From an uncultured beta proteobacterium (lineage in GTDB: Bacteria > Pseudomonadota > Gammaproteobacteria > Burkholderiales > Burkholderiaceae), in contig CAIPQU010000068.1 of NCBI GenBank assembly GCA_903867305.1, positions 46,478-110,477 of the forward strand: a stretch of 64,000 bases of DNA, read 5' to 3'. The notes beneath the pieces are model-generated. The model was not told the DNA's origin. It made no database searches and saw only the letters and a list, made by a program, of their open reading frames with translations. The position numbers and the translations under genes are program-made. Position 1 is the first letter of the stretch; every line of letters starts with the position of its first letter. This document shows positions 1 through 10,478 of this stretch, one piece after another.

Positions 1-89
1 TACGACCTACTAAGTATTACGCCTCTAGATTAGCAGTCCTTACTTAAAAAGCCAAGCACTGAATTCATAGATTCTTTGAACCCCATGAT
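1..89. other. Unassigned window edge downstream of lptB
   Basis: The 89 bases after the lptB stop hold no reading frame that I recognise and no clear terminator. In many proteobacteria rpoN follows lptB, but the start of an RpoN protein is not visible here. The only ATG-led frame, on the minus strand right after lptB, stops after 18 codons and resembles nothing known to me. Confidence 0.4.
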
Positions 90-851
90 TTACATGCGGA
101 AATTTTCACCAAGATAGACCCGGCGGACGCTCTCATTTTCAATAATTTCACTTGGAAGGCCTTGAGCTAGCACACTACCATCACTAATAATGTAGGCGTG
201 ATCACAAATGCCGAGGGTTTCTCTAACGTTGTGGTCAGTAATCAGAACACCTATATTTCGTTCTTTTAAAAAACGAATAATTCTCTGAATTTCACCGACA
301 GCAATTGGGTCAACACCTGCAAATGGTTCATCTAAAAGAATAAATTTTGGATTCGTGGCAAGTGCTCTTGCTATTTCAGCTCGACGGCGTTCACCTCCTG
401 ACAGAGAAAGAGCCGGACTATCTCGCAAATGTGAAATTTGTAACTCTTCCAATAGCTCATCCAACCGAGCATTCATAGCACTACGGGTCAACCTTCTGCC
501 CGTCACAGAAATTTGCAACTCTAAAACAGCTTGAATATTTTCCCCTACAGTGAGTTTTCTGAAGATGGAAACCTCTTGAGGAAGATACGATAAACCACGC
601 TTTGAACGTTCGTGAATCGGCATTCCGCTAATAATTTGATTATCTAAATAAATTTTCCCTTTATCCGCAGGAACTAAACCAACAATCATATAAAAAGACG
701 TGGTTTTACCTGCTCCATTAGGACCTAATAGACCCACAATTTCACCTGTTTTGACCTCGAGACCAACATCCCTTACGACAGTTCTCTTCCCATAAGTTTT
801 TTGTAAACCTTCCGCAATCAGAGAGGATTGTGCTTGTTGATCTAAGTTCAT
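90..851 (-). CDS. lptB: LptB, LPS export ABC transporter ATPase
   Basis: LptB is the cytoplasmic ATPase of the LptB2FGC complex, which extracts lipopolysaccharide from the inner membrane and drives it along the LptA bridge to LptD. The 253 residues show a Walker A motif GPNGAGKTT near residue 43, the signature LSGGE near 150, a Walker B ending LLDEPF near 172 and the switch histidine in ITDHN near 206. The length is slightly above the usual 240 because of a short N-terminal extension. The start overlaps the lptA stop by 4 bases, so translation is probably coupled. It is the last of five co-directional envelope genes. LptF and LptG are not in the window. Identity is secure from motifs and context. 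Confidence 0.96.
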   Translation of the reverse strand: MNLDQQAQSSLIAEGLQKTYGKRTVVRDVGLEVKTGEIVGLLGPNGAGKTTSFYMIVGLVPADKGKIYLDNQIISGMPIHERSKRGLSYLPQEVSIFRKLTVGENIQAVLELQISVTGRRLTRSAMNARLDELLEELQISHLRDSPALSLSGGERRRAEIARALATNPKFILLDEPFAGVDPIAVGEIQRIIRFLKERNIGVLITDHNVRETLGICDHAYIISDGSVLAQGLPSEIIENESVRRVYLGENFRM

Positions 852-1438
852 TTTTGTGGTTTGTTGATTAGAGGGGTATTGATCAATTTAAGCTTGGCTT
901 CTTGTCGAGGGGCCAAGATAGAACGTGTAAAGTTTTGATCGTTTTTGCTAATAGCCTTATATTCCTCGGTATACAAGTCATAATGAATTTCATCAGCAGT
1001 CAATTGATCTTTCCATCGTTCGCCTACTCGATAAACAGTATAAGCGTGTCCTGACAACAGGAGTTGATCAAACTTAGCCTCATAAAAAATAAGATCTGCT
1101 TGCCCATCAATAAATTCTGGTGTAGGTTTGTCTAATTGCTGAGTAAATTTAGCCAGAGAGTTGCTGTCACCGATCACCGTGATTTTTTGATAACCCTCAG
1201 GATCAACAATCACAACGGCTTTTGAGCCCTGAACAAGAATGCTCCCTTTTTTGATGATGACTTGACCGGTCAAAATATATTCTTGGGTCACATCATTAAA
1301 GTCGGCTTTGTCTGATGATAGTTGGGTAGGTTGGGACTCATCAGTTTTTAAAGCAAAGATATGATTGGCATAAACCATCAGAAAACAGCTAAAAAAGACG
1401 CTGATGTATCTTTTGTAGTGTTGAATATTCAATATCAT
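848..1438 (-). CDS. lptA: LptA, periplasmic LPS bridge protein
   Basis: LptA forms the periplasmic beta-jellyroll bridge that carries LPS from LptC to LptD. The 196-residue product begins with a basic, then hydrophobic segment (about residues 9-29), read as a signal peptide. An OstA-type region follows that starts with [19 protein letters not shown], typical of the family. Its start overlaps the lptC stop by 4 bases and its stop overlaps lptB by 4, so lptC-lptA-lptB read as one coupled unit. The C-terminal 35 residues after the fold are polar and look disordered. The family assignment comes from the motif and the conserved order; I see nothing broken. Confidence 0.92.
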   Translation of the reverse strand: MILNIQHYKRYISVFFSCFLMVYANHIFALKTDESQPTQLSSDKADFNDVTQEYILTGQVIIKKGSILVQGSKAVVIVDPEGYQKITVIGDSNSLAKFTQQLDKPTPEFIDGQADLIFYEAKFDQLLLSGHAYTVYRVGERWKDQLTADEIHYDLYTEEYKAISKNDQNFTRSILAPRQEAKLKLINTPLINKPQK

Positions 1439-2091
1439 GGCAGTAATTTTTTAGAATTATCAGCAGGGACGATTGATCCTTTGACATTGCCATACATGGA
1501 TATAGCTTGATCAACATTATCGTAAGTCGCGCCTTGACTTGCTGTCATCACGGAGTCACCACGTTCAATCCGAATCGGTAAATGCGTCATCATACGATCG
1601 TCATTGACAAAAATTTTCAAATAATTAGATTGCAAATGCAAATGAGGGTTAATCACAATACCTCTAGGATTAACTTCAGCGGGACGACTTACATCAGCAT
1701 TTTGAAATAATTCTACGATATCTAAATCACCTGTAACGTGCCCTGTATTTGCGGAAACTGTTAATGCTGGTGTTTTAGGGTTAAACAGACGTAGTTTAGG
1801 AAGCATAATATCAATCGCCGCATTATCCTCATAGTGTTTAAATTCTTGCCCTAATAAGCGATATTTAGTACTGCCATCCGGATTTAAAACAGTTAATTTG
1901 GCATTGGTAAAAATATAATCGGGTTGATGTAATTTCACCCGTGGTGGAACAGGTGGCTCCTCTTGAATATTTTTCTTCAAAAACCAAAAAGATGCCAATG
2001 TTAAAAGACCCAACAAAACTAATGGAACAAGACGTAATCCCAAATCATAGATAAAGTCAGTTATCGTTATAAGAATTCGTTGGTCCATCAT
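1435..2091 (-). CDS. lptC: LptC, LPS export membrane anchor
   Basis: LptC is a bitopic inner-membrane protein that receives LPS from LptFG and passes it to LptA. The sequence has one hydrophobic segment at about residues 18-37 and a periplasmic domain with the LptC-like stretch that opens YIFTNAKLTVLNPDGS near 64. It is 218 residues long, a little longer than the 191 of E. coli. The start overlaps the kdsC stop by 4 bases. Sequence conservation in LptC is weak across bacteria, so the call rests mainly on topology and its place between kdsC and lptA. Confidence 0.9.
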   Translation of the reverse strand: MMDQRILITITDFIYDLGLRLVPLVLLGLLTLASFWFLKKNIQEEPPVPPRVKLHQPDYIFTNAKLTVLNPDGSTKYRLLGQEFKHYEDNAAIDIMLPKLRLFNPKTPALTVSANTGHVTGDLDIVELFQNADVSRPAEVNPRGIVINPHLHLQSNYLKIFVNDDRMMTHLPIRIERGDSVMTASQGATYDNVDQAISMYGNVKGSIVPADNSKKLLP

Positions 2092-2693
2092 TCTTTTGCT
2101 TGAAGCAGTAGTCTTTGATAATGACCTTGCGCACTTAGAATTAAGTCACAAACCTCGCGAACTGCACCTTGGCCACCTGAGAGGTTACAAATATAATGTG
2201 AAACCGCCTTTACTTCATGATGCGCATTGGCTGGAGCAAGGGCCAATCTAACTTTAGTCAGAATGCTCAAATCCGGCCAATCATCCCCGATCGCTGCGCA
2301 ATTGCTTGGATGAAGATCTAATTTGTTTAGTAGCTCTTTGAGAGCAGTAGCTTTCTCATCCACACCCATATAGAGATGTTCAATGCCTAAAGCCTGTGCA
2401 CGCATTTTGACCATGGGAGAATTTCGGCCAGTAATGATGGCAATTTCGACACCAGAGCTTCTTAGCAGTTTAATTCCATGACCATCTAAACTATTGAAGA
2501 CTTTTAAATACTCTACGCCGTCAGGACTGATAAATAAGGATCCATCAGTTAATACGCCATCAACATCAAGCACCAACAATTTGACTTCTTGAGCTCTTTC
2601 AAGCGCTTGAGGAAATTTTTCTAGAAAGTTTGTTTGTAAAGTTTTATTCAAAATAGTCAATCTATTAAATAATTTTTGAAGCAAGTAAATCAT
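2088..2693 (-). CDS. kdsC: KdsC, Kdo-8-phosphate phosphatase
   Basis: KdsC removes the phosphate from 3-deoxy-D-manno-octulosonate 8-phosphate to release Kdo for the LPS core. It is a cytoplasmic tetramer of the HAD superfamily, type C0. The HAD motif LDVDGVLTDG lies near residue 43, the second-motif threonine is in AIITGRNS near 87, and motif III is in AIGDDWPDL near 133. The ATG used here overlaps the end of kdsD by 29 bases and has no clear Shine-Dalgarno. The first 30 or so residues lack family similarity, so an internal TTG start around residue 12 or 15 is possible. It is adjacent to kdsD, the Kdo-pathway isomerase. Confidence 0.93.
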   Translation of the reverse strand: MIYLLQKLFNRLTILNKTLQTNFLEKFPQALERAQEVKLLVLDVDGVLTDGSLFISPDGVEYLKVFNSLDGHGIKLLRSSGVEIAIITGRNSPMVKMRAQALGIEHLYMGVDEKATALKELLNKLDLHPSNCAAIGDDWPDLSILTKVRLALAPANAHHEVKAVSHYICNLSGGQGAVREVCDLILSAQGHYQRLLLQAKE

Positions 2694-3666
2694 GTAAGTT
2701 AAGAGCGCCTTCTAATTTTCCATCAGGGCTTATCACAATCAAATGATTGATACGAAATCGTTCCATTAACTCCACAGCCTGGGCAACTAAAATATCTTTA
2801 GAGATTGTTTTCGGATTCTTCGTCATTACATCGGACAAATGGATTTTTTCTAAGTCCAAGGTTTTTTCTAAAAGTCTTCTGAGATCACCATCCGTAAAGA
2901 TACCGAGGACTTGATCATGATCATCGGTAATGACCGTCATGCCAAGTCTCTTTTTGGAGATCTCAATTAACGCCTCTTTGAGAGGGGCATTGATTTTTGT
3001 CTTCGGTATTTCTTCACCAAATCGCATGACATCGCGAACATGCGTCAACAAGCGCTTTCCTAAACTACCTCCTGGGTGTGATCTGGCAAAATCATCCGCA
3101 CTAAAGTTTTTGGCATCGAGAAGAACAACGGCGAGCGCATCACCCATTACTAAGCTCACGGTTGTACTCGTTGTTGGTGCTAGATTTAAAGGACAAGCCT
3201 CTTTATCAACAGAAACATCTAGATGAACGTCGGCGAGTTCTGCTAATTTGGAATTTGGCGCACCGGTCATCGCAATGAGTTTGGCACCCATCCTTTTGAT
3301 AATTGGCACAATAGTAAGAAGTTCGGCACTTTCACCAGAATAAGAAAGCGCAAGAAAAACATCATCTTTTTGCACCATCCCTAAATCTCCATGACTAGCT
3401 TCGGCGGGGTGCAAGAAAAATGCTGGTGAACCAGTTGAAGAAAAGGTTGCAGCAATTTTGTTAGCAATATGCCCCGATTTACCTATTCCAGAAACGACAA
3501 TACGTCCTTGGCATTGGAGCAACAACTCAATCGCTTGAGTAAAAGAATGGTTAAACTCGAACCCCGAGAAACGATTTAAAAGTTGAGAGATACCCTGATT
3601 TTCAATTTCTAGAGTATCTTTAGCTAATTGGATGTAATGTTGATTAACTTTATCTATCATAGTCAT
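2665..3666 (-). CDS. kdsD: KdsD, arabinose-5-phosphate isomerase
   Basis: KdsD interconverts ribulose 5-phosphate and arabinose 5-phosphate, the first committed step toward Kdo. The protein has a SIS sugar-isomerase domain (about residues 40-185, with GIGKSGHIANK and TFSSTGSPAFFLHP) and two CBS domains in the last 120 residues. I use the ATG at 3666 (333 aa). It has an AGAAGG Shine-Dalgarno 9 bases upstream, whereas a longer frame from 3690 would overlap the divergent antiporter gene and add eight residues with no family match. The paralogue GutQ is the main alternative, but linkage to kdsC and lptCAB favours KdsD. The gene's ribosome binding site lies inside the first codons of its divergent neighbour. 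Confidence 0.94.
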   Translation of the reverse strand: MTMIDKVNQHYIQLAKDTLEIENQGISQLLNRFSGFEFNHSFTQAIELLLQCQGRIVVSGIGKSGHIANKIAATFSSTGSPAFFLHPAEASHGDLGMVQKDDVFLALSYSGESAELLTIVPIIKRMGAKLIAMTGAPNSKLAELADVHLDVSVDKEACPLNLAPTTSTTVSLVMGDALAVVLLDAKNFSADDFARSHPGGSLGKRLLTHVRDVMRFGEEIPKTKINAPLKEALIEISKKRLGMTVITDDHDQVLGIFTDGDLRRLLEKTLDLEKIHLSDVMTKNPKTISKDILVAQAVELMERFRINHLIVISPDGKLEGALNLHDLLASKII

Positions 3667-3672
3667 TAGTAT

Positions 3673-5688
3673 ATGCCTTCTATTTTGCAAATTACCCTGA
3701 CACTCCTCGCTTGTTCATTAGGCGGAGTATTGCTTGCAAGGGTATTTCGTTTGCCGTCCATCCTTGGATATTTACTTGTTGGCATCATCGTTGGACCCCA
3801 CGCCCTTGCTTTAGCCCCAGATTCTGACATGGTCAAAAATTTTGCAGAATTTGGGGTTGTGTTTTTAATGTTTTCCATTGGCCTAGAGTTTAATCTTACC
3901 AAACTCAAGGCGATGCGGAGTATTGTCTTTGGTTTTGGGGTCAGTCAAGTATTTGTCACCATGCTCCTCACTATTCCGGCAGGATATTTTCTGAGGTTTG
4001 CCATCCCTTTAGTATTGCCTTGGCACGTATTATTTGCGTTGGGGGGAGCCTTAGCGATGTCCTCGACTGCCATTGTTGTAAAAGCCTTATCTGAAAAAGC
4101 TGAACTTGACTCTCCTCATGGAAAAAATGTTTTAGGAGTTTTACTGTTTCAAGATTTAGTGGTCATTCTTTTACTCATCTTAATTCCATCGTTAGGAAAG
4201 AACCCAGAAGATATTGTTTTTGCATTAACTCTTGCAGGCCTCAAAATCGTCGTTGCTTTAAGCATGATCTTTTTTGTTGGACAAAAAATCTTTAGTTCTT
4301 GGTTTCGATTGGTCGCCGGTTTTCGTTCTCAAGAATTATTTATGTTGAATGTTTTATTAGTTGCGATTGGTATGGCTGCGATTACTAACTTCTTTGGATT
4401 ATCCATGGCATTAGGGGCATTTATGGCGGGCATGCTGATTTCTGAGACGCCTTATCGATTTCAGGTTGAGGAGGGGATTGAATCGTTTCGCGATATTTTG
4501 CTGGGGTTATTTTTCATTACCGTGGGTATGTTGCTAGATATCGGATCGGTGGTAGCTGAATTACATTTAGTCTTGCTATTGTTTGTAGGAGCTTTGCTAT
4601 TTAAATTTCTGATTATTGCCGGTTTAGCAAGAAGATTTGGATCATCTCCCGGAGTTGCGATAAGAACGGCTATCTGCTTAACTCAAGCTGGAGAGTTTGG
4701 CTTTGTGATGATTAATCAAATTGACCAATTAGATTGGATTGACGTTAATCTGTCCCAAGCTGTTCTCGCCGCCATGTTATTGTCCATGTTAGTCGCACCT
4801 ATTCTGATTCAATATAGCAACCAAATAGCCCTCAGATTTTCAAAAACAGAGTGGTTTAATCAGTCCATTGACTTAACTAAAATTGCTTCTTTAAGTATTC
4901 AAAATGACCAGCATGTCATTATTTGTGGCTTTGGAGCTACTGGCCAACACGTGGCCAATATGTTGGAAAGTGAAGGGATTAGTTATATTGCTTTGGACGC
5001 CGATCCTGAAAGGGTTCAGCAGGCCAGTGAAGCTGGCAAATCGGTCGTTTACGGACTATCACAAAATGCGAATAATTTAATTGCTGCTGGAATCCACCGG
5101 GCAAAGGCAATTGTTATTACCTTTAAATCTTTACATGAAACTGTGCGAGTGATTCAACAAATCACGCATCTCCATGAAGGAGTGCCCATTTTGGTGAGGG
5201 CAAAAGATGAAATAGAGATGGATACTTTGTTGATGTCTGGAGCAACTCAAGTTATTCCTGAAAAAGCTGAAGGTAGCGTCATGTTAGGCGCACAGGTTTT
5301 GTCGCTAGTGGGCGTGCCCTTGCGACGAGTAATGCGCCGAATTAGCGAGGTAAGAGAAAATCGTTACGGCAAGTTACGGGGTTATTTTCCAGGGCTTGAG
5401 GATGATGAGATTGAAGATGCTGACGCAATTCGTTTAAGTTCGGTGCATGTTAAAAAGGACATGCCAGGAATAGGAAAACCCCTTGAATGGCTTGAGCAAA
5501 TTGGTGTTGTTGTTCAGAGTGTCAGAAGAAAACAAGGGGTTGGAAATACTTACACAAAATTAGAGCCTCTTCCAGAACTGCGTCTTGAGCCGGAGGATAT
5601 ATTGGTGTTATCTGGCAATATAGCGTCCTTAGAAAAGGCTGAAAAAATGCTGATGAAAGGCCCTGGTAAGTTTAAAGTAATGGCTTAA
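3673..5688 (+). CDS. Kef/CPA2 family monovalent cation:proton antiporter
   Basis: This is a 671-residue CPA2 antiporter of the KefB/KefC/YbaL type, probably moving K+ or Na+ against H+ across the inner membrane. The first 390 residues hold about 12 membrane segments and the family motif [10 protein letters not shown] near 336. A cytoplasmic RCK/TrkA-N domain follows, with the nucleotide-binding GFGATGQH near 418, and then a TrkA-C domain over the last 85 residues. Start codons of this gene and kdsD are only 6 bp apart, and no Shine-Dalgarno is visible upstream. The 3' end overlaps uvrA, which runs the other way, by 17 bases. Which ion it carries, and whether glutathione gates it, cannot be told from sequence. 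Confidence 0.88.
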   Translation: MPSILQITLTLLACSLGGVLLARVFRLPSILGYLLVGIIVGPHALALAPDSDMVKNFAEFGVVFLMFSIGLEFNLTKLKAMRSIVFGFGVSQVFVTMLLTIPAGYFLRFAIPLVLPWHVLFALGGALAMSSTAIVVKALSEKAELDSPHGKNVLGVLLFQDLVVILLLILIPSLGKNPEDIVFALTLAGLKIVVALSMIFFVGQKIFSSWFRLVAGFRSQELFMLNVLLVAIGMAAITNFFGLSMALGAFMAGMLISETPYRFQVEEGIESFRDILLGLFFITVGMLLDIGSVVAELHLVLLLFVGALLFKFLIIAGLARRFGSSPGVAIRTAICLTQAGEFGFVMINQIDQLDWIDVNLSQAVLAAMLLSMLVAPILIQYSNQIALRFSKTEWFNQSIDLTKIASLSIQNDQHVIICGFGATGQHVANMLESEGISYIALDADPERVQQASEAGKSVVYGLSQNANNLIAAGIHRAKAIVITFKSLHETVRVIQQITHLHEGVPILVRAKDEIEMDTLLMSGATQVIPEKAEGSVMLGAQVLSLVGVPLRRVMRRISEVRENRYGKLRGYFPGLEDDEIEDADAIRLSSVHVKKDMPGIGKPLEWLEQIGVVVQSVRRKQGVGNTYTKLEPLPELRLEPEDILVLSGNIASLEKAEKMLMKGPGKFKVMA

Positions 5689-8527
5689 GGTATTTCCCCG
5701 TAAAGCTTTCTTTGATCTTCACAACTGCCTCAGGCGCGCCTTGAGCAATAATTTTTCCGCCCCCAGCCCCGCCTTCAGGACCCATATCAATAATCCAGTC
5801 TGCGGTTTTAATGACATCTAAATTATGCTCAATAATCAGAATCGTATTGCCTTGTTTTCTTAACGAAAAAATCACTTCAAGTAGTAATTGAATATCTTGA
5901 AAGTGCAAACCAGTTGTGGGCTCATCCAAAATATAAAGTGTGCGGCCTGTATCTCGCTTGGAGAGTTCTAAAGAGAGTTTGACGCGTTGTGCCTCGCCAC
6001 CAGATAGGGTGGTGGCACTTTGACCCAGTTTGACATAGCCCAAGCCAACATCTAATAAAGTTTTTAATTTTCTGCGGACCACAGGTACTGCTTCGAAAAA
6101 CTCAAAGGCTTGTTCAATAGTCATGGATAAGACTTCGTGAATATTTTTACCTTTATAGCGAATATCAAGCGTTTCTCGGTTATATCGTTTGCCATGGCAG
6201 ACATCGCAAGGAACGTAGACATCCGGTAAAAAGTGCATTTCTACTTTAATTACTCCATCACCTTCACAGGTTTCGCAGCGACCACCTTTTACATTAAAAG
6301 AAAATCGGCCTGTTTCATATCCTCGTTCGCGTGCAGCCGGCACTCCTGCAAATAGTTCACGAATTGGTGTAAATAGGCCTGTATAGGTGGCTGGATTAGA
6401 ACGTGGTGTTCTTCCAATGGGCGACTGATCCACGCTAATAATTTTGTCAAAGTGTTCGAGACCGTCGATGTGGGTATAGGGTGAGGGTTCTGCAACAGAC
6501 CCATATAAATGCTGAGCGACGACATGGTGAAGCGTGTCGTTAATGAGGGTTGATTTACCTGACCCAGAAACCCCAGTAATACAAGTGAGTAATCCAACGG
6601 GTATTTTGGCGCTAACATTTTGTAAATTATTTCCTGTAGCGCCATGAATGGTAATCCAACGATCACTCGGCTTTAGGCGACCAGCCGGATAAGTAATTTT
6701 CTTTTTACCACTCAGGTACTGACCTGTGAGAGAGGAAGGATTTTCCTCAATCTCAGTTGGGGTTCCAAGCGCAACTACTTTTCCGCCATGAACACCGGCT
6801 CCAGGACCAATATCAATGACATAGTCTGATGATCTGATCATATCTTCATCATGTTCCACAACAAGAACGGAGTTACCTAAATCACGCAAGTGAACAAGCG
6901 TTTTAATGAGTCGGTCGTTATCTCGTTGATGAAGCCCAATGGAAGGTTCATCAAGCACGTACATGACCCCGGTAAGGCCAGAACCAATTTGAGACGCTAA
7001 GCGAATCCGTTGCGCCTCTCCACCAGATAATGTATCTGCACTTCTATCCAATGATAGATAGTCGAGTCCAACATCGTTTAGGAATTTAAGACGCGAAGAA
7101 ATTTCTTTCACGATTTTATCGGCAATTTCTTTTTTAACACCTTTTAAATGTAGAGTAGAAAAATATTGAAACGCCGCTTTAAGAGGAAGATTGCTGACTT
7201 CAAAGATCGCCCGACTTTGCTGACCCTCTCCGACCTTAACAAATCTAGCTTCTTTTCGAAGACGACTGCCTTCACAATCGGGGCAGATGCGGACATTTTG
7301 ATAACGGGCAAGCTCTTCCCTAACAGCAACTGAATCAGTTTCACGATAACGTCGCTCAAAATTAGAAATAATGCCTTCAAAAGTATGAGGCTTACTAACG
7401 GCCAGCCCTTTTTCGTTTAAATATTCAAAAGGTATTTTTGTTTGTCCAGATCCAAACAAAATGAGATCTTGAGCTTTTTGATTTAATGATTCAAAAGGTT
7501 TTTCAAGATCAAATTTCGCATAATCCGCTAAATTTTGAAGCATCCGAAAATAAAACTGATTCCTTCGATCCCAGCCTTTAATGGCACCAGACGCCATCGA
7601 TAGCTCGGGGTGAGCGACGATTCTTTTGGGATCGAAGAATGACACATGTCCAAGACCATCACACTTTGGACATGCGCCCATGGGGTTATTAAAAGAAAAT
7701 AGCCTTGGCTCCAGTTCTTGAAGTGCGAAAGAACAAACGGGACAGGCAAACTTATTCGAGAATAAAAATTCTTCTTCAGTATCGATGTTCACTGCCATGA
7801 CACGGCCATCTGCGAGTCGAATCGCCGTTTCTAGTGACTCAGCTAAGCGTTGTTTAATGTCTTCTTTGACTTTGATTCGATCTACAACAACTTCAATGGA
7901 GTGCTTATCCGTCTTTTTTAAAGTAGGAAGACTATCTACTTCATAGACTTTTGCCTTGGCTGTATTGGTTGTACCACCCCCAGATCGAATGCGAAACCTG
8001 ACAAATCCTTGGGCTTGAAGATCTTCAAAAAAATCAACAAACTCACCTTTGCGATTGCTCACCACAGGCGCAAGAATCATCAGCTTGGTATCTTCGGGCA
8101 TGGCTAGGATGTGATCAACCATTTGCGCAATGCTTTGTGCTTCAAGTGGCAAACCATGGTCTGGGCAATGCGGCGTACCTGCGCGAGCAAACAATAGTCG
8201 TAAGTAATCATGGATTTCGGTGACCGTACCGACAGTAGATCTTGGATTATGACTAGTCGCTTTTTGTTCAATGGAAATGGCTGGTGAAAGACCTTCTATA
8301 GAATCGACGTCCGGCTTATCCATTAATTGTAAAAACTGCCGGGCATATGCAGAAAGAGATTCGACATATCGTCGTTGTCCCTCAGCATATAGCGTATCGA
8401 AGGCAAGAGAGCTTTTACCTGATCCTGACAAGCCAGTAATCACAACTAGCTGGTTTCTCGGGATATCAAGGTTGATATTTTTTAGATTATGGGTGCGGGC
8501 ACCACGGATTTGTATAGTTTCGTTCAT
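5672..8527 (-). CDS. uvrA: UvrA, excinuclease ABC subunit A
   Basis: UvrA is the damage-recognition ATPase of nucleotide excision repair and loads UvrB. The 951-residue protein has the full family layout: Walker [10 protein letters not shown] near residue 32, a four-cysteine zinc site at about 263-290, an LSGGE signature near 500, a second Walker [10 protein letters not shown] near 650, a second zinc site CETCEGDG with CDVCHGKR near 750, and a second signature LSGGEAQR near 840. UvrB is not in the window. The start is 36 bp from a divergent MFS gene, and I found no CTGT-N8-ACAG LexA-type box there. No Shine-Dalgarno is evident. Length and motifs are normal. Confidence 0.97.
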   Translation of the reverse strand: MNETIQIRGARTHNLKNINLDIPRNQLVVITGLSGSGKSSLAFDTLYAEGQRRYVESLSAYARQFLQLMDKPDVDSIEGLSPAISIEQKATSHNPRSTVGTVTEIHDYLRLLFARAGTPHCPDHGLPLEAQSIAQMVDHILAMPEDTKLMILAPVVSNRKGEFVDFFEDLQAQGFVRFRIRSGGGTTNTAKAKVYEVDSLPTLKKTDKHSIEVVVDRIKVKEDIKQRLAESLETAIRLADGRVMAVNIDTEEEFLFSNKFACPVCSFALQELEPRLFSFNNPMGACPKCDGLGHVSFFDPKRIVAHPELSMASGAIKGWDRRNQFYFRMLQNLADYAKFDLEKPFESLNQKAQDLILFGSGQTKIPFEYLNEKGLAVSKPHTFEGIISNFERRYRETDSVAVREELARYQNVRICPDCEGSRLRKEARFVKVGEGQQSRAIFEVSNLPLKAAFQYFSTLHLKGVKKEIADKIVKEISSRLKFLNDVGLDYLSLDRSADTLSGGEAQRIRLASQIGSGLTGVMYVLDEPSIGLHQRDNDRLIKTLVHLRDLGNSVLVVEHDEDMIRSSDYVIDIGPGAGVHGGKVVALGTPTEIEENPSSLTGQYLSGKKKITYPAGRLKPSDRWITIHGATGNNLQNVSAKIPVGLLTCITGVSGSGKSTLINDTLHHVVAQHLYGSVAEPSPYTHIDGLEHFDKIISVDQSPIGRTPRSNPATYTGLFTPIRELFAGVPAARERGYETGRFSFNVKGGRCETCEGDGVIKVEMHFLPDVYVPCDVCHGKRYNRETLDIRYKGKNIHEVLSMTIEQAFEFFEAVPVVRRKLKTLLDVGLGYVKLGQSATTLSGGEAQRVKLSLELSKRDTGRTLYILDEPTTGLHFQDIQLLLEVIFSLRKQGNTILIIEHNLDVIKTADWIIDMGPEGGAGGGKIIAQGAPEAVVKIKESFTGKYLKPLL

Positions 8528-8563
8528 AATTGTCTAGTTAACTCATTAATATAGTCTTTTCTT

Positions 8564-9763
8564 ATGAATTCGTCAGAACTTCGTTCATCTTTGTCGTTAT
8601 CGGGGATTTTTGCCTTGCGAATGTTAGGCCTATTTCTCATCTTGCCGATTTTTAGCTTGCACGCCCATAGCCTTCCAGATGGAGATAATGCGACCTTAGT
8701 TGGCATTACGATTGGGATTTATGGGATGGTTCAGGCTTTTTTCCATATCCCATTAGGTATTTTGTCAGACAAAATAGGTCGCCGAATGATTGTGGTCGGT
8801 GGACTTTCGTTATTTGTCCTTGGCGCAGTCATTGCAGCCTCACACGATGACCTCTATTGGATTTTGGTAGGGCGAGCGATACAGGGGGCTGGAGCGATTT
8901 CTGCCGCTATCACGGCTTGGGTAGCTGATTTAACACGAGAAGAAATCAGAACCAGAGCAATGGCTTTAATTGGTGGAAGTATCGCTATTAGCTTTGCTAT
9001 ATCGATTATCATCGCCGCACCCTTATATGATGCCTTGGGCATGCCGGGAATTTTTTGGATGATGGCCATTTTAGGGTTGATCGCGATTTTCGTGGCCTGG
9101 CGCATCGTCCCTAGTGCGCCTCTATCGATAGCTCCGCAACCTCAAGGCACGGATACTCACCTGAGCCGTTTCTTAAAAGTATTGAAAGATCCTGAGTTAC
9201 TTCGATTAAATATCGGGGTACTTATATTGCACGCTTCCCAAGTAGCGATGTTTATCGCGGTTCCTAAATTATTAGTTGCTAATGACCTTCCACTTGAGGG
9301 CCATTGGAAAGTGTATTTATCGGTATTAGTTGCTTCCCTATTGGTCATGGCTCCTATGCTGATGCAGGCAGAAAAAAAGAATCGTTTAGCCTTATTACTC
9401 AAAGTTTCTATTGTTTTTATGTTGGCCGCGCAAATGTATTTTGGCGTAGTCATTTTCGGAAACCATGTAAATATTTGGACGATTAGTTTTGGGTTATTCC
9501 TCTTTTTTATAGGATTTAATTTACTTGAATCATTACAACCTTCATTAGTGTCAAGATTTTCAGGGGATAACCGTGGTGCAGGTTTAGGGGTTTATAACAC
9601 CACGATGTCGATTGGTTTATTCTTGGGCGGGCTGATTGGGGGTTGGATTTACGGGCATTTAGGAACATTGGCCATCTTTGAGATTGATTCGTTATTATTG
9701 ATAGTGTGGCTTATAATTGCTTCAAAGTTGTCTGAGCTTCCACTCAAAATCAAGAAAGCTTAA
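8564..9763 (+). CDS. MFS transporter, 12 membrane segments
   Basis: The 399 residues form about twelve hydrophobic segments. The MFS motif A between segments 2 and 3 reads GILSDKIGRRMIV near residue 66, and a weaker counterpart follows the sixth segment. It belongs to the drug:H+ antiporter-like branch, similar in length to YajR without its C-terminal domain. The substrate cannot be named. It lies between uvrA and ssb, which are direct divergent neighbours in E. coli. A metabolic link to either is not implied. The ATG at 8564 is the first in frame and has no good Shine-Dalgarno. Confidence 0.85.
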   Translation: MNSSELRSSLSLSGIFALRMLGLFLILPIFSLHAHSLPDGDNATLVGITIGIYGMVQAFFHIPLGILSDKIGRRMIVVGGLSLFVLGAVIAASHDDLYWILVGRAIQGAGAISAAITAWVADLTREEIRTRAMALIGGSIAISFAISIIIAAPLYDALGMPGIFWMMAILGLIAIFVAWRIVPSAPLSIAPQPQGTDTHLSRFLKVLKDPELLRLNIGVLILHASQVAMFIAVPKLLVANDLPLEGHWKVYLSVLVASLLVMAPMLMQAEKKNRLALLLKVSIVFMLAAQMYFGVVIFGNHVNIWTISFGLFLFFIGFNLLESLQPSLVSRFSGDNRGAGLGVYNTTMSIGLFLGGLIGGWIYGHLGTLAIFEIDSLLLIVWLIIASKLSELPLKIKKA

Positions 9764-9863
9764 ATTCTTTTTATTTTAGGTCTAGGGTTTTTATATTGAG
9801 GCTTGTCATCTATAAAATCATTTTGGGTCGATTGTTCGGCATCAATTCATTAGGGAGATTTTC

Positions 9864-10307
9864 ATGGCATCAGTAAACAAAGTCATCATCGTTGGTAATA
9901 TTGGCAGAGATCCAGAAACGCGTTATTTGCCAAGTGGTGACGCAATCACCAATATTTCAGTGGCTACGTCTGACCGTTACAAAGATAAAGCAACGGGCGA
10001 GATGAAGGAAACCACGGAGTGGCACCGCATTACATTTTTCGGTAAGTTAGCTGAAATTTCAGCTCAGTACTTAAAAAAAGGCTCACAAGTCTATGTTGAG
10101 GGCAAGTTAAGGACTCGCAAATACACTGACCAAGCTGGAGTAGAAAAATATTCCACAGATATTATTGCTGACTCGATGCAAATGTTGGGTGGCAAAATGA
10201 GTGATTCTAGTGGTTCGATGGCAAGTAGTGCTCCCAGGGAGAGGGCTGAGCCATCCACCGCTGCCAGTTCAAGCCTTGGCGCAATGGATGACGATATTCC
10301 GTTTTAG
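9864..10307 (+). CDS. ssb: SSB, single-stranded DNA-binding protein
   Basis: SSB coats single-stranded DNA in replication, recombination and repair as a tetramer and recruits partners through its tail. The OB-fold spans about residues 1-110 (starting [18 protein letters not shown]), followed by a flexible serine- and alanine-rich linker and the acidic tip DDDIPF that binds partner proteins. At 147 residues it is shorter than the 178 of E. coli, because the linker is short. A GGGAG Shine-Dalgarno stands 7 bases before the ATG. A strong terminator follows at 10344, so the gene is probably transcribed alone or with the upstream MFS gene. Confidence 0.97.
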   Translation: MASVNKVIIVGNIGRDPETRYLPSGDAITNISVATSDRYKDKATGEMKETTEWHRITFFGKLAEISAQYLKKGSQVYVEGKLRTRKYTDQAGVEKYSTDIIADSMQMLGGKMSDSSGSMASSAPRERAEPSTAASSSLGAMDDDIPF

Positions 10308-10343
10308 GAAGCACTAAAAAATACTGTAAATAGCATTAACCCT

Positions 10344-10381
10344 AAACCCCAGTAAGTCTTTGTACTTATTGGGGTTTTTTT
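10344..10381 (+). terminator. Intrinsic terminator after ssb
   Basis: A 13-bp stem (10344-10356 with 10365-10377, one G-T pair) closes an 8-base loop and is followed by a run of T to 10381. The lower stem is AAACCCC with GGGGTTT. It sits 37 bases after the ssb stop and should end the ssb transcript. Confidence 0.9.
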
Positions 10382-10478
10382 ATTAACTAGGGAAGACACC
10401 TAGAATTTCATCTTTTCATATTGCAAAAAACCATGCAAACTTCAAGGCTGAAGTAAAAAATTATTTAAGGAGAAAAAG

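Noticed and set aside
2930..3226. 98-codon plus-strand frame inside kdsD
   Set aside because: It lies fully antisense to a well-supported gene with clear SIS and CBS domains, and its protein resembles nothing.
5672..8527. Several frames of 60 to 125 codons inside uvrA
   Set aside because: All are shadows of uvrA in other frames; none has its own ribosome site or family motif.
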